Below are positions 25,380-36,279 of a DNA stretch of 64,000 nucleotides, piece after piece (position 1 is the first letter of the stretch; every line of letters begins with the position of its first letter). This DNA is from Chromobacterium sp. IIBBL 290-4 (GTDB lineage: Bacteria > Pseudomonadota > Gammaproteobacteria > Burkholderiales > Chromobacteriaceae). The DNA lies in the NCBI RefSeq assembly GCF_024207115.1, contig NZ_CP100128.1, positions 4,960,001 through 5,024,000 on the forward strand. Direction: 5' to 3'. The translations under genes were made by a program, and so were the position numbers. The notes below the pieces were generated by a model. That model searched no databases and was not told where the DNA came from. It saw nothing but the letters and a program-made list of their open reading frames with translations.

Positions 25380-26321
25380 TTGTTGAACTCCGCATTGTTT
25401 CTGCCGTTGGCGCTGTTATTGGACCGTTTCTTGGGCGAGGTGCCGCGCTGGCATCCGCTGGTCGGCTTCGGCCGGCTGGTCAAGGCCGTGGAAGGGCTGG
25501 CCTACCCGGCAGCGCCGCAGGCGGAGCCGGTCTGGCGGATGCGGCTGCGAGGCGCGGCCGCCATCTCGCTCTTGATCCTGCCCTTCAGCCTGCTGGCCTG
25601 GGCGCTGGCGAAACTGCCGCTGCTCGATGTCCTCGCCCCCATCATCCTGCTTTATCTCGCCATCGGCGCGCGCAGCCTGGCCCAGCACGCCGAAGTGGTA
25701 CGCAAGGCGCTGGCCGACGGCGACCTGGCGCTCGCCCGCGAGCGCGTGGGCTGGATAGTCAGCCGCGACACCAGCGAGCTGGACGAAGCCGGCGTAGCGC
25801 GCGCCGCCATAGAATCGGTGCTGGAGAACGGCAGCGACGCCGTCTTCGCCGCGCTGTTCTGGTTCCTGATCCTGGGCGCGCCCGGCGCGGTGCTGTACCG
25901 GCTGTCCAATACGCTGGACGCGATGTGGGGCTACAAGAATGATCGCTACCTGCACTTCGGCTGGGCAGCCGCGCGCTTCGACGATGTCTTGAACTACCTG
26001 CCGGCGCGACTGACCGCCCTCACCTATCTGCTGCTGGGCCATGCCGCCAATGGCTGGCGCTGCTGGCGAAGCCAGGCCCCGACCTGGTACAGCCCCAACG
26101 CCGGCCCAGTGATGGCCGCCGGCGCCGGCGCGCTGAGCGTGTCGCTGGGCGGCGGCGCGCGTTACCATGGCCAATGGAAGGAACGTCCGCCGCTGGGCTG
26201 CGGTCCCACTCCCACGCATGAGGACATAGGCCGCGCGGTGCGGCTGGTCAACCGTGGCATGTGGCTGTGGGCGGCATTGTCGCTGGCGGCCGCCGTTTTG
26301 ATTGGAGCGATCCATGCTTGA
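25380..26321 (+). CDS. cbiB: Adenosylcobinamide-phosphate synthase (CbiB/CobD)
   Basis: The 313-residue membrane protein attaches (R)-1-aminopropan-2-ol phosphate to adenosylcobyric acid. Family hallmarks are [23 protein letters not shown] at the N-terminus, [18 protein letters not shown] and [32 protein letters not shown] text in the middle, and several hydrophobic membrane segments. The start is TTG at 25380 (a second TTG follows at once). The next gene starts inside its last codons, so the two are translationally coupled. Confidence 0.93.
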   Translation: MLNSALFLPLALLLDRFLGEVPRWHPLVGFGRLVKAVEGLAYPAAPQAEPVWRMRLRGAAAISLLILPFSLLAWALAKLPLLDVLAPIILLYLAIGARSLAQHAEVVRKALADGDLALARERVGWIVSRDTSELDEAGVARAAIESVLENGSDAVFAALFWFLILGAPGAVLYRLSNTLDAMWGYKNDRYLHFGWAAARFDDVLNYLPARLTALTYLLLGHAANGWRCWRSQAPTWYSPNAGPVMAAGAGALSVSLGGGARYHGQWKERPPLGCGPTPTHEDIGRAVRLVNRGMWLWAALSLAAAVLIGAIHA

Positions 26322-27312
26322 ACACGGAGGCGGCCTGCTGCGCGCCGCGGCCGAATACGGCATCCCGGCCGGAGACTGGCTGGACCTGTCCACCGGCGTC
26401 AATCCCAACGGCTGGCCGGTGCCGCTGCTGTCGGCTGACAGCTGGCTGCGACTGCCGCAAAACCATGACGGGCTGGAGGCGGCGGCGGCGGAATATTATG
26501 GCAGCGATAAACTGCTGGCGGTGGCAGGCTCGCAGCCAGCGATCCAGTTGCTGCCCAGGCTGCGCGAGCCCTGCCGCGTCGGCATGCTGGCCCTGTGTTA
26601 TGCCGAGCATCCCCACCACTGGCAAAAGCGCGGACATCAATTGCTCAGGCTATCGCCGCAACAACTGGCGGCAGGCATCGATCAACTGGATGTGGTGTTG
26701 CTATGCAACCCCAACAATCCCACTGGCGACCGCTTCGACCCGGCGCTGCTGGAGAACTGGCGGCAAAGGCTGGCGGCGCGCGGCGGCTGGCTGGTGGTGG
26801 ACGAAGCGTTTCTGGATGCCGCGCCGGAGCTGAGCATGCTGCCGCATGTCGGCAAGCCGGGCTTGATCGTGCTGCGCTCGGTCGGCAAGTTCTTCGGCCT
26901 GGCCGGCGCGCGCGCCGGTTTCGTGTTCGCCTGGCCGGAGCTGCTGCAGGCGCTGGCCGAAGAACTGGGGCCATGGACCGTGGCCGGCCCGGCGCGCGAA
27001 GCGGTCAAACTCGCCTTGCGGGACGCCGAGTGGCAACAAAGCATGAAAAGCAAGCTGCAGCGCGACAGCGCGCGGCTGCAACGCTGCCTGGACCGGCATG
27101 GCCTGCAAACGGCCGGCGGCTGCGAGTTGTTCCAGTGGGTGCCCGATGAGCGCAGCCTTTCCATGCACCGCTACCTGGCCGGCCGCGGCATACTGACCCG
27201 ATATTTCGAAACCATCCCCAGCCTGCGCTTCGGCCTGCCCAAAACCGATCAGGACTGGGTGCGGCTGGAGCAAGCCCTGAATGACTGGAAGCGGCACGCC
27301 GTCCTCGCTTGA
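26314..27312 (+). CDS. cobC: Threonine-phosphate decarboxylase (PLP aminotransferase fold)
   Basis: The 332-residue enzyme makes (R)-1-aminopropan-2-ol phosphate for the CbiB reaction. Motifs: [14 protein letters not shown] at the N-terminus, [10 protein letters not shown], a PLP-binding lysine in [17 protein letters not shown], and [14 protein letters not shown] near the C-terminus. Start ATG at 26314 overlaps the cbiB stop by 8 nt with GGAGCG upstream. In enteric naming this is CobD; CobC is the Pseudomonas/Rhodobacter name. Confidence 0.92.
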   Translation: MLEHGGGLLRAAAEYGIPAGDWLDLSTGVNPNGWPVPLLSADSWLRLPQNHDGLEAAAAEYYGSDKLLAVAGSQPAIQLLPRLREPCRVGMLALCYAEHPHHWQKRGHQLLRLSPQQLAAGIDQLDVVLLCNPNNPTGDRFDPALLENWRQRLAARGGWLVVDEAFLDAAPELSMLPHVGKPGLIVLRSVGKFFGLAGARAGFVFAWPELLQALAEELGPWTVAGPAREAVKLALRDAEWQQSMKSKLQRDSARLQRCLDRHGLQTAGGCELFQWVPDERSLSMHRYLAGRGILTRYFETIPSLRFGLPKTDQDWVRLEQALNDWKRHAVLA

Positions 27313-27336
27313 ACGGCGCGCCGCGCCTTGACGAGC

Positions 27337-27843
27337 TTAGGAGATGGCGTTGAACGCCTCATCGTAAGCCACCTCGCCAAGCGGCGTTGCCGCGCCGAAG
27401 GCTTGCGCCTGGAAATACTCGGCCGGAATGCCCGGCAGAACCAGGCCTGGCTGCTGCCGGAAGCCGAAGCGGCCGTAGTAGGCCGGATCGCCCAGCACCA
27501 CGCAGCCCTGCGCGCCTTGTTCGCGCAACATCCGCAGCGCCTCGCGCATCAATTGGCCGCCTATGCCCTGCTTGTGCCGCGCCGGGGAAACCGAGATCGG
27601 CCCCAGCCCGTACCAGCCGGCCGCGCCGCCCGACACCGTTACCGGCGAAACGGTGACGTGGCCGACGATACCCCCGCCGTCATCGGCCACCAAAGAGATG
27701 GCCAGCTGCCCTCGCCGGCGCAGCGCGTCGACGATGAACTGCTCGGTATGGCTGGAATGGGGCTCGTCGCGGAAGGCCGCCTCGGTCAAAACGGAAATGG
27801 CGCCGATGTCGGTGCTTTGTTCATTGCGGATGGTGATGGTCAT
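27337..27843 (-). CDS. GNAT-family N-acetyltransferase (YhbS-like)
   Basis: The 168-residue protein starts MTITIRNEQSTDIGAISVLTE. Acetyl-CoA binding is marked by ISVSPARHKQGIGGQLMREAL. The end, GDPAYYGRFGFRQQPGL, is typical of YhbS-like acetyltransferases of unknown substrate. The ATG at 27843 was chosen over a longer open frame because the extension has no homology. It faces the decarboxylase gene convergently with only 24 nt between stops. Confidence 0.85.
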   Translation of the reverse strand: MTITIRNEQSTDIGAISVLTEAAFRDEPHSSHTEQFIVDALRRRGQLAISLVADDGGGIVGHVTVSPVTVSGGAAGWYGLGPISVSPARHKQGIGGQLMREALRMLREQGAQGCVVLGDPAYYGRFGFRQQPGLVLPGIPAEYFQAQAFGAATPLGEVAYDEAFNAIS

Positions 27844-27902
27844 GCGATGGTTCCTTGCGCACGGCCGCGCCGCGGCAATCCGCCGGCGCGTGGGCCGATG
27901 GA

Positions 27903-28160
27903 TTAACGGTTGTCGAGTTGGGCGCGCACCGCGCTCAGGCCCGCCTGGTTGATGCGGTAAGGCTGGCCCTCGCGGGACTGGATCAGCCGCTTGCTCTTCA
28001 GTTTGGAGAATACGGCGTAAGTGCAATCGGACAGCAAATACCCTTCGCGGGTGTAGCATTCGATGGAACGGGTGCGGCCGGCGTCATCGCGGATCTGCGC
28101 GATGCAACCGCCTTTGGCCAGGACGTGCAGCGTCCTTTGCTCGGGCTTGGATAGATTCAT
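27903..28160 (-). CDS. yjhX: YjhX-family protein (UPF0386, putative toxin)
   Basis: The 85-residue protein begins [18 protein letters not shown] and has the family pattern of [16 protein letters not shown] and [20 protein letters not shown] segments (here [16 protein letters not shown]). E. coli YjhX is a proposed topoisomerase-inhibiting toxin with partner YjhQ, a GNAT protein. Here too a GNAT gene lies just downstream on the same strand, 59 nt away, so the pair may be a YjhX/YjhQ-like module. Confidence 0.82.
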   Translation of the reverse strand: MNLSKPEQRTLHVLAKGGCIAQIRDDAGRTRSIECYTREGYLLSDCTYAVFSKLKSKRLIQSREGQPYRINQAGLSAVRAQLDNR

Positions 28161-28605
28161 ATTGTCGGAAATCTAACGAATCGAATACGTAAAGCCGCAT
28201 GCGCCGCGAAAACGGGCACGCGAAACGATGGACGTATGGATAAGCAGCCAGCCTCTGGGGCCGGGTCAGCTTATCGAGCGATCGCAATCTCCAACATACA
28301 AAGCCTTTGCCTATGGACTGGTGGGATGAAACGCGCCTCCCGACAAGGAGACGGACCGCCATGATAGCCAAAAAGCCCAATCCAGACAAGGCCTTGCCCC
28401 TCCCCGCCCACTCATGCTCCGTAGTTACACGTGAAAGCAGTCGCTGAACAAAGGCATCCGCCACAGCGGTTTCGAAACGCATCGCGAACTACGGAACGGA
28501 CGACCCGCGCAGGCCGCCACCAGGCTTTCGCTAGCGGATTTATCCTGCTTGTAATCAGAACCATTGCGGTTCACAGCCCACGGCTTGTCGCGTATCATCC
28601 GCTCA
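28161..28605. other. Upstream region of yjhX and of the riboswitch
   Basis: This 445-nt divergent gap lies before the cobalamin riboswitch. It should hold the promoters for yjhX (minus) and for the cobalamin operon (plus). I see no gene in it. Confidence 0.5.
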
Positions 28606-28768
28606 ATCATGACGGTGCCCCTTGAGGGTGAAACGGGAACGCGGTGCGAAACCGCGGCTGCCCCCGCAACTGTAAGCGCAGAGTCCACGCCAGACGCCAC
28701 TGATCCTTAGCGGTCGGGAAGGCGGCGCCCGGGCGATGACGCGCAAGCCAGGAGACCGGCCGTCATAC
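28606..28768 (+). promoter_or_regulatory. Cobalamin (adenosylcobalamin-type) riboswitch
   Basis: The B12 box AAGCCAGGAGACCGGCC is at 28745-28761. The closing P1 stem ATGACGG (28609-28615) pairs with CCGTCAT (28760-28766). Internal conserved pieces include GGGTGAAACGGGAA, the GCCCCCGCAACTGTAA segment and CCACTG. It lies in the leader of the Ni/Co permease gene and so most likely shuts off the large cobalamin operon when B12 is plentiful. About 120 nt separate it from the start codon. Confidence 0.95.
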
Positions 28769-28889
28769 GTGTCGACGCAAGCAGAAGCCGGACGGGGTGT
28801 GCCGGGGGATACGCACAAGCTCCGTTCATGGATAGCAAACGGAAGGATGTGCCCTCGCTTGCGCGACGTATATCGTCTACGAGGGCACC

Positions 28890-29936
28890 ATGCATCCATC
28901 CACCATGCAGTCCGCGGGCCGCCGCCTGGCGCGCCACGCTCCCATACTCGCCGGGCTGATCCTGGCCAATCTCTTGGCCTGGGCCTGGGCCTTCGCCGCC
29001 TTTTCCGACCACCCGGCCCAGCTCGCCACCGCCCTGCTCGCCTATCTGTTCGGCCTGCGCCATGCGGTGGACGCCGACCACATCGCCGCCATCGACAACA
29101 CCGTGCGCAAGCTGATGCAGGAAGGCCGCCATCCGTCGGCGGTGGGCCTGTTCTTCTCCATCGGCCACTCGGCGGTGGTGGTCATCGCCGTCGCGCTGAT
29201 CGTGTTCGCCGCCAGCGCGCTGCAAAGCCGCGTCACCGGCTTCAAGGAGATAGGCGGCGTCATCGGCACCAGCGTGTCGGCCTTCTTCCTGCTGGCGCTG
29301 GCGCTGATCAATCTGTCTTCCTTGCGCGCAGTATGGGCGGCCTTCCGCCGCGCCCGCGCCGGCCAGCCCATCTGCGACGAGCAATTGAACCTGCTGTTGA
29401 ACAACCGCGGCCTGATCGCGCGCATGCTGCGCCCGCTGTTCAAAATGGTGACCAAGAGCTGGCATATGCTGCCCATCGGCTTTTTGTTCGGCCTGGGCTT
29501 CGACACCGCCACCGAAATCGGCCTGTTCGCCATCGCCACTTCACAAAGCGCGGGCGGCGTGGCGCTGTGGCACATCATGGTGTTCCCGGTGCTGTTCGCC
29601 GCCGGCATGGCCCTGGTTGACACGCTGGACAGCATGATGATGGTGGAAGTGTATGGCTGGGCCTTCATCAATCCGGTGCGCAAGCTCTGGTACAACCTGA
29701 CCATCACCTTCGTCTCCGTCGTCGTCGCCGTCGGCATCGGCGGGCTGGAAGGCCTGGGCCTGCTGGTGGACAAGCTGCAGCTCACCGGCGGCTTCTGGGA
29801 CCTGATTGCCGCGCTGAATGACGATCTGGCTCACTTCGGCTATTTCGTGGTCGGCGTGTTCCTGTTCACCTGGCTCGCTTCCGCCGCCATCTATAAGTGG
29901 AAGCGCTTCGACCAAATGGCCCCGGAGACTCAATGA
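28890..29936 (+). CDS. HoxN/NixA-family nickel/cobalt permease
   Basis: The 348-residue inner-membrane permease has the NiCoT signature GLRHAVDADHIAAIDN; the metal-binding HAVDADH spans residues 58-64. The second signature LGFDTATEIGLF is also present, with about eight hydrophobic segments. As first gene behind a cobalamin riboswitch and before a cobaltochelatase, it is probably a cobalt importer feeding cobalamin synthesis. Start ATG at 28890 follows GAGGG. Its stop overlaps the next start. Confidence 0.93.
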   Translation: MHPSTMQSAGRRLARHAPILAGLILANLLAWAWAFAAFSDHPAQLATALLAYLFGLRHAVDADHIAAIDNTVRKLMQEGRHPSAVGLFFSIGHSAVVVIAVALIVFAASALQSRVTGFKEIGGVIGTSVSAFFLLALALINLSSLRAVWAAFRRARAGQPICDEQLNLLLNNRGLIARMLRPLFKMVTKSWHMLPIGFLFGLGFDTATEIGLFAIATSQSAGGVALWHIMVFPVLFAAGMALVDTLDSMMMVEVYGWAFINPVRKLWYNLTITFVSVVVAVGIGGLEGLGLLVDKLQLTGGFWDLIAALNDDLAHFGYFVVGVFLFTWLASAAIYKWKRFDQMAPETQ

Positions 29937-30262
29937 GAACGCACGACAAACACGTGCTGATGTGCACCGGCCCTCGCTGCACGCCTGGCGGCGAGGGCTC
30001 GGAAGCGATGTTCCTGCATCTGGGCCGCAGCATAGACGCCTGCGAGGGCCTGCGCGCCAAGCGCACCCGCAGCCACTGCTTCGCCGTATGCAAGGAAGGT
30101 CCGGTGATGGTGGTCTACCCGGACGGCGTCTGGTACCGCAAAGTGAATGAAGCCGACATCGAACGCATCGTCTGCCAGCATCTGAAGGGTGGCGTACCGG
30201 TCGAAGAGCTGGTATTCCATAAAACCGGCATCGGCGATGTCGATGCGGAGACGCAGGCATGA
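29933..30262 (+). CDS. Thioredoxin-fold [2Fe-2S] ferredoxin
   Basis: The 109-residue protein has Cys at 11, 16, 49 and 53 (C-X4-C ... C-X3-C), the pattern of thioredoxin-like [2Fe-2S] ferredoxins. Start ATG overlaps the permease stop by 4 nt and its own end overlaps cobN by 4 nt. A ferredoxin locked inside a cobalamin operon probably supplies electrons for reduction of cobalt or of a corrin intermediate; which step is not clear from sequence. Confidence 0.88.
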   Translation: MRTHDKHVLMCTGPRCTPGGEGSEAMFLHLGRSIDACEGLRAKRTRSHCFAVCKEGPVMVVYPDGVWYRKVNEADIERIVCQHLKGGVPVEELVFHKTGIGDVDAETQA

Positions 30263-33200
30263 ACGTTGAAATCGCCCTTTTGAGCCACGCTGGCACCGAT
30301 CTGGCCGCGCTGTCGCGCGCGCGCTGGCCGGAAGACTTTCCCGCCGTCGCCGGCGTCGCGCTGCAAAGCGTAGTCGACGAAGCCGCGATGCAGGCGCTGC
30401 TGGACGGCCAACTGGCCGACGCCCGCGCCATCGTGCTGCGCGTGCTGGGCCGCGCCGACGCCATCCCCGGCCTGGAAAGGCTGCTGGCCCACGCCCGCCG
30501 CATGCAATGCGCCGTCATCGTGGTCAGCGGCACCGGCGAGCCGGACCCGGAATTGCAAGCGCTGTGCAGCGCGCCGGTATCGCTGCAGCAGGACGTCCAC
30601 GCCTATCTGCAAGCCGGCGGCAGCGCCAACCTGGGCGAGATGATGCGCTGTCTGGCCGACAGGCTGTTGCTGACCGGCTTCGGCTACCAGGCGCCGCAGC
30701 CGCTGCCGGAGCACGGGATCTACCACCCGGAGCTGGCCGCGCCCTGCTCGCTGGACGACTGGCTTGCAATCCGCAACCCGGACTGGCCTAGCGTCGGCCT
30801 GTGTTTCTACCGCGCCCACTGGCTGTCCGGCAACACCCGCTTCATCGACCTGCTGGTGGACTGCCTGGCCGAGCGCGGCGTCAACGCGCTGCCGGTGTTC
30901 ACCTCGTCCTTGCGAACCATAGACCAGGGAGGTTTGCCGGCGGCGCTGGCGCTGCTGGCCGACCCGCGCGCCCAGGTGTCCCTGCTGATCAACACCACCT
31001 CCTTCGCGATGGGCGACATCAACAACGACGGCCCCACCCAGCCCGGCTGGGCGGTGGAGGCGTCGGACCGGCTGGACCTGCCGGTGCTGCAGGCGATCAC
31101 CAGCAGCATGACGCGCGAGCAGTGGGAAGCGTCCGACCGCGGCTTCAACCCGCTGGACACCGCGATGAACGTGGCGCTGCCGGAGTTCGACGGCCGCATC
31201 ATCGGCGTGCCGCTGAGCTTCAAGCAGCCGGCGGAGGCCGGCCAGGCCGAGCAATACGCGCCGCTGCCGGACCGCGCCCGCCGCCTGGCCGGCATCGCCG
31301 CGCGCTTGGCGCGGCTGCGCCATGTGCCCAATGCCGATAAGCGCATCGCCTTCATCTTCACCAACTCCAACAGCAAGGCCTCTCAAATCGGCAACGCGGT
31401 GGGCCTGGACTCGCCAGCATCCCTATACGCGATGCTGCGCGGCATGCAGGCGCGCGGCTACCAGATGGCGGAGCTGCCGCCGGACAGCGACGCGCTGATG
31501 CACGAGCTGATAGACCGCGGCGCTTACGACCAGGACTACCTGACCGCCGAACAGATGAAAAACGCCGCCGCCCGCGTGCCGGCCCAGCGCTACCAAGCCT
31601 GGTTCGACGAGTTGCCGGACAGCTTGCGAGACAAGATGCTGCAGCGCTGGGGCCAGCCGCCGGGCGGCGCCTACGTCGACGGCGACGAACTGGTGTTCTC
31701 CGGCCTGGATTACGGCAATGTCTTCGTCGCGCTGCAGCCGCCGCGCGGCTACGGCATGGACCCGGACGCCATCTACCACACGCCGGACCTGCCGCCCACC
31801 CACCACTACTACGCGCTGTACCGCTGGCTGCGCGACGACTGGCGTGCCGACGCCATCGTCCACGTCGGCAAGCACGGCACGCTGGAGTGGCTGCCGGGCA
31901 AGGGCGTGGGCCTGTCGCAGCACTGCTTCCCGGACGCGCTGCTGGGCGATATGCCACTGCTCTACCCCTTCATCGTCAACGATCCGGGCGAAGGCTCGCA
32001 GGCCAAGCGCCGCGGCCACGCGGTGATCATCGACCACCTGACGCCGGCGATGACCACCGCCGACAGCTACGGCCCGCTGGCGCAGCTGACCCAGCTGGTG
32101 GACGAGTACTACCAGGTGGAGCTGTTGGACCCGAACAAGCTGCCGCTGCTGCAGCAGCAGATCTGGGACCTGATCAAGGAAGCCAAGCTCGACACCGACC
32201 TGGCGGCGATGCTGAAGCACGACCATGACCATGACCACGATCACGGGCATGAGCACGATCACGACCATGGCCACGATCATCCGCATGGCGGCCATCAGCG
32301 CGCGCCCGCCGCCGTCCACGGCAAGTACCGGCCGCAGGCGGCCAAGCCGGCGGCCGCGATGAAGCCGGCGACGGCCGCTGCGGCGAAATACCGCCCGGCC
32401 AAGGCCGCGCACGGCCACGACCATGGTCGCCATCATCACCATCATGGCGACCACGGCCATCACCATGACCACCATCACGATCATCACGGCCACGACCACC
32501 ACGACCATGACCACGACTGGGACGACACGCTGAACGAAGACGGCGTGCCGCTGAGCCTGGCCAAGATGGACGGCGTCGACGTCGCCCACCTGATCGAAGA
32601 CATAGACGGCTACCTGTGCGAGCTGGGCGCGGCGCAGATCCGCGACGGCCTGCACGTGCTGGGCAACGCGCCGCAGGGCGAGGCGCTGGTCGACATGCTG
32701 CTGGGGCTGACCCGGCTGCCCAATCTGGCCATACCCGGCCTGCCGGCCAGCGTCGCGGCGGCCTGCGGGGGCGATTGGGTCCTATGGCAGCAAGACCAGG
32801 GCAAGCGCCTTTCCGAGACGCCAGCCGTCTTGCAGGCATTGGCCGGCCAGCCGCTGGTCACCCGCGCCGACGCGCACGACGCGGTAATGAAACTATCGCG
32901 CGCGCTGATCGCCGAGCTGGCCGCGCGCGGCTACCACGCCGCAGCCATCCCGGCCGCTGTCGAAAACATCCTGCTCGGCGTCGAGCCGAACGCCGATCTG
33001 GAACGGGTGCTGAACTTCATCTGCGACCAGCTGTGCCTCAAGCTCGCCCGCACCGCCGAGGAGATAGACAACCTGCTGCGCGGCCTGGAAGGCGGCTACG
33101 TGCCGGCCGGCCCCAGCGGCGCGCCGACGCGCGGCATGGCCCACATCCTGCCCACCGGCCGCAATTTCTATTCGGTGGACCCGCGCAGCCTGCCGTCCCA

Positions 33201-34371
33201 CGCCGCCTGGCGCATAGGCGACGGCCTGGCGCGCGAGATGCTGGCGCGCCACCTGAAAGAAACCGGCCAGTATCCGGAATCGGTGGCCATCAGCGTGTGG
33301 GGCACCAGCGCGATGCGCACCCATGGCGACGACATCGCCGAAATCCTGTCTCTGCTCGGCGTCAAGCCGCGCTGGCAGCAGGAAAGCCGCCGCGTGCAGG
33401 GCCTGGAAGTGATCCCGCTATCCGAGCTGGGCCGGCCGCGCATCGACGTCACCGTGCGCATCAGCGGTTTCTTCCGCGACGCCTTCCCGCACCTGATTTC
33501 GCTGGTGGACGAGGCGGTGCACACCGTGGCGCGGCTGGACGAGCCGGTGGAGCAGAACTTCCTGCGCAAGCACTACCTGGCTGACTTGAAGAACGAACTG
33601 CTGGGCAAGCTGCCCGACGCCGACGCGCAAGCGCTGTACCGCGTGTTCGGCGCCAAGCCGGGCAGCTACGGCGCCGGCATCCTGCCGCTGATCAACGAGC
33701 AGAACTGGCGGAACGACGCCGACTTCGCCACCGCCTACGTCAACTGGGGCGGCTACGCCTACGGCCGCGAGGCCAACGGCGCCGACGCCCGCGACGCCTT
33801 GCGCCACCGGCTGGCCGGCGTGGAAGTGGCGCTGCACAACCAGGACAACCGCGAGCACGACATCTTCGACAGCGACGACTACCTGCAGTACCACGGCGGG
33901 ATGATCGCGACGATACGCAGCCTCAGCGGCCGCCAGCCGCGCGCCTTCTTCGGCGACAGCCACAATCCGGAAGCGCCTGCGGTGCGCGGGCTGAAGGAGG
34001 AAGTGCTGCGGGTGTTCCGCTCGCGGGTGGCTAATCCGAAGTGGATCGCCAGCATCCAGAAGCACGGCTACAAGGGCGCGCTGGAGCTGACCGCCACCGT
34101 CGACTACCTGTTCGGCTACGACGCCACCGCCCAGGTGGTGGACGACTGGGTGTACGAGCAGCTGGCGCAAAGCTACGCGCTGGACCCGGCGATGCAGCAG
34201 TTCTTCGCCGACAGCAACCCGTGGGCGCTGAACGCCATCACCGACCGCCTGCTGGAAGCCGCCCAGCGCCAGCTGTGGGCGGAGCCGGACCCCGACACCC
34301 TGGCCGCGCTCAAGCAGCTGCACCTGGATAGCGAAGCGCTGCTGGAAGCGCGCGGAGAAAACCAAGCATGA
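30259..34371 (+). CDS. cobN: Cobaltochelatase subunit CobN with a His-rich insert
   Basis: The 1370-residue large subunit of the ATP-dependent chelatase inserts cobalt into hydrogenobyrinate a,c-diamide. Typical CobN/ChlH text includes [32 protein letters not shown] and, near the C-terminus, [20 protein letters not shown]. Residues about 654-753 are an insertion made of two His-Asp-Gly tracts (13 and 22 His) around an Ala/Lys/Pro linker; I expect it to bind cobalt or nickel. The partner subunit gene follows with a 4-nt overlap. Confidence 0.96.
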   Translation: MNVEIALLSHAGTDLAALSRARWPEDFPAVAGVALQSVVDEAAMQALLDGQLADARAIVLRVLGRADAIPGLERLLAHARRMQCAVIVVSGTGEPDPELQALCSAPVSLQQDVHAYLQAGGSANLGEMMRCLADRLLLTGFGYQAPQPLPEHGIYHPELAAPCSLDDWLAIRNPDWPSVGLCFYRAHWLSGNTRFIDLLVDCLAERGVNALPVFTSSLRTIDQGGLPAALALLADPRAQVSLLINTTSFAMGDINNDGPTQPGWAVEASDRLDLPVLQAITSSMTREQWEASDRGFNPLDTAMNVALPEFDGRIIGVPLSFKQPAEAGQAEQYAPLPDRARRLAGIAARLARLRHVPNADKRIAFIFTNSNSKASQIGNAVGLDSPASLYAMLRGMQARGYQMAELPPDSDALMHELIDRGAYDQDYLTAEQMKNAAARVPAQRYQAWFDELPDSLRDKMLQRWGQPPGGAYVDGDELVFSGLDYGNVFVALQPPRGYGMDPDAIYHTPDLPPTHHYYALYRWLRDDWRADAIVHVGKHGTLEWLPGKGVGLSQHCFPDALLGDMPLLYPFIVNDPGEGSQAKRRGHAVIIDHLTPAMTTADSYGPLAQLTQLVDEYYQVELLDPNKLPLLQQQIWDLIKEAKLDTDLAAMLKHDHDHDHDHGHEHDHDHGHDHPHGGHQRAPAAVHGKYRPQAAKPAAAMKPATAAAAKYRPAKAAHGHDHGRHHHHHGDHGHHHDHHHDHHGHDHHDHDHDWDDTLNEDGVPLSLAKMDGVDVAHLIEDIDGYLCELGAAQIRDGLHVLGNAPQGEALVDMLLGLTRLPNLAIPGLPASVAAACGGDWVLWQQDQGKRLSETPAVLQALAGQPLVTRADAHDAVMKLSRALIAELAARGYHAAAIPAAVENILLGVEPNADLERVLNFICDQLCLKLARTAEEIDNLLRGLEGGYVPAGPSGAPTRGMAHILPTGRNFYSVDPRSLPSHAAWRIGDGLAREMLARHLKETGQYPESVAISVWGTSAMRTHGDDIAEILSLLGVKPRWQQESRRVQGLEVIPLSELGRPRIDVTVRISGFFRDAFPHLISLVDEAVHTVARLDEPVEQNFLRKHYLADLKNELLGKLPDADAQALYRVFGAKPGSYGAGILPLINEQNWRNDADFATAYVNWGGYAYGREANGADARDALRHRLAGVEVALHNQDNREHDIFDSDDYLQYHGGMIATIRSLSGRQPRAFFGDSHNPEAPAVRGLKEEVLRVFRSRVANPKWIASIQKHGYKGALELTATVDYLFGYDATAQVVDDWVYEQLAQSYALDPAMQQFFADSNPWALNAITDRLLEAAQRQLWAEPDPDTLAALKQLHLDSEALLEARGENQA

Positions 34372-36278
34372 CGCCGATCTACCCCTTCGCCGCCATCGTC
34401 GGCCAAGAACAACTGAAGCAGGCGCTGCTGATCTGCGCGGTGGACCCCACCGTCGGCGGCGTGCTGGTACGCGGCGACAAGGGCAGCGCCAAGAGCACCG
34501 CCGCGCGCGGCCTGGCTGCCGTGCTGCCGCCTATCCGCCGCGCCGCCGGCTGCGGCTACAACTGCGAGCCGGAGCATCCGCTGCCGCTGTGCCCGGTGTG
34601 TTCCGGCGGCGCGCGCGAGCTGCATGACGGCCCGGTGCCCTTCATCAACCTGCCGTTGGGCGCCACCGAGGACCGGGTGCTGGGCAGCCTGGACTTTGAA
34701 AAGGCGCTGCAGGGCGGCAAGCAGGCGTTCAAGCCCGGCCTGCTGGCCGGAGCCCACCGCGGCATGCTGTATATCGACGAAGTGAACCTGCTGGCCGACC
34801 ACCTGGTGGACGTGCTGCTGGACGCCGCCGCGATGGGTGTCAACACCGTCGAGCGCGAAGGTCTGGCGGTCAGCCACCCGGCGCGGGTGACGCTGCTCGG
34901 CACCATGAACCAGGAAGAAGGCGATCTGCGGCCGCAATTGCTGGACCGCTTCGGCCTGATGGTGGACGTGGCCGCGCCGCGCGAGCCTCTTCTGCGCGCC
35001 GAGGTGGTGCGCCGCCGCCTGGCCTTCGAGGCTGACCCGGCCGGCTTCGCCGCGCAATGGCAAACCGACAGCGAGGCGCTGCGCGAAAACATCGCCGCCG
35101 CGCGCGCGCTGCTGCCGCAAACCCGGCTCAGCGATAGCCTGTTCCACTTCGTCAGCGAGCTGTGCTGCGAATTCGACGTCACCAGCCTGCGCGCCGACAT
35201 CGTGCTGAACAAGGCCGCCCGCGCGCTGGCCGCGCTGGATGGCCGCGCCGACGCCAGCGCCGAGGACATCCGCGACGCCGCCCGGCTGGTGCTGCCGCAC
35301 CGCCGCCGCCGCAAGCCCTTCGAACAGAGCGGGCTGGACCAGGACAAGCTGGAACAGATGACGCAGCAGGCGTCCAACCCGCCTCCTCCTCCAACGCAGG
35401 ACCAGGGCGACGCCAACCAGCCGCCGCCGGACGGCGACAGCGAGCAGGAACAGAATCCCGCCGGCCACGGCGCCGAGCAGATTTTCGCCGCCGCGCCGGC
35501 CGGCGACATTGCCCGCATTCGCGTCCAGGCGTCGTCGGCTGGCGACGCGGCCGGCCGCCGCAGCGACGGCGCCAGCCGCCAGCGCGGCCATTATGTGCGC
35601 GCCGAGGCCAACCCGCAGCCGGCCCAGCTGGCGGTGGACGCCACGCTGCGCCACGCGATCTTGCGCGATCCGGACCATTTCGCCGTCACCCGCGCCGACC
35701 TGCACGACAAGGTCCGCGTCGCCAAGCAGGGCAACTTGATTCTGCTGGTGGTGGACGCGTCGGGCTCGATGGCCGCCCGCCAGCGGATGGAGCAGGTCAA
35801 GGGCACGGTGCTGAGCCTGCTGGAAGACGCCTACCGCCGCCGCGACCAGGTGGCGCTGATCGCCTTCCGCGGCCAGAAGGCCGAGCTGCTGCTGCCGCCG
35901 TGCAACCGCGTAGAACAAGCCGAGCTGGCGCTGCGCGAGCTGCCCACCGGCGGCCGCACCCCGCTGGCCCACGCCTTGGCGTTGGCGGCCGACACGCTGT
36001 CCCGCCAGCTAGGCGGCCCCGCGCCGCTGCTGGTTGTCCTCAGCGACGGCCGCGCCAATGTGGCGCTGGACGGGGATGGCGACCCGTGGCGGCAGGCGCT
36101 GGACCTGGCCGGCCAGCTGGCCGGCGCGCCGGCGCTGGTGCTGGACACCGAGCAGGACTTCGTCCGCCTGGGCCGCGCCCGCGAGCTGGCCGAAGCGCTG
36201 GGCGCGGAATACCTGGCTTGCGACGCCCTCACCGGCGAGCAGCTGACATTGACGATTCAACAAAGACTGGGCCGCTGA
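34368..36278 (+). CDS. Chelatase AAA+/vWA subunit (ChlI-ChlD fusion type), CobN partner
   Basis: The 636-residue protein joins an AAA+ domain (Walker A GDKGSAKS, 36-43; Walker [11 protein letters not shown]) to a C-terminal vWA domain with MIDAS DASGS (463-467). A Pro/Gln/Asp-rich linker covers about 340-375. It combines the roles of ChlI and ChlD and probably replaces CobS and CobT as the ATP-hydrolysing partner of CobN. Its start overlaps the cobN stop. Confidence 0.93.
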   Translation: MTPIYPFAAIVGQEQLKQALLICAVDPTVGGVLVRGDKGSAKSTAARGLAAVLPPIRRAAGCGYNCEPEHPLPLCPVCSGGARELHDGPVPFINLPLGATEDRVLGSLDFEKALQGGKQAFKPGLLAGAHRGMLYIDEVNLLADHLVDVLLDAAAMGVNTVEREGLAVSHPARVTLLGTMNQEEGDLRPQLLDRFGLMVDVAAPREPLLRAEVVRRRLAFEADPAGFAAQWQTDSEALRENIAAARALLPQTRLSDSLFHFVSELCCEFDVTSLRADIVLNKAARALAALDGRADASAEDIRDAARLVLPHRRRRKPFEQSGLDQDKLEQMTQQASNPPPPPTQDQGDANQPPPDGDSEQEQNPAGHGAEQIFAAAPAGDIARIRVQASSAGDAAGRRSDGASRQRGHYVRAEANPQPAQLAVDATLRHAILRDPDHFAVTRADLHDKVRVAKQGNLILLVVDASGSMAARQRMEQVKGTVLSLLEDAYRRRDQVALIAFRGQKAELLLPPCNRVEQAELALRELPTGGRTPLAHALALAADTLSRQLGGPAPLLVVLSDGRANVALDGDGDPWRQALDLAGQLAGAPALVLDTEQDFVRLGRARELAEALGAEYLACDALTGEQLTLTIQQRLGR

Positions 36279-36279
36279 A

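Noticed and set aside
34173-35972. 599-codon open frame antisense to the chelatase genes
   Set aside because: Same cause: high GC third positions leave the opposite strand open. Many such frames occur opposite cobN, the CbiX-CbiC gene, cobB and cobQ; none has a supported start or domain.
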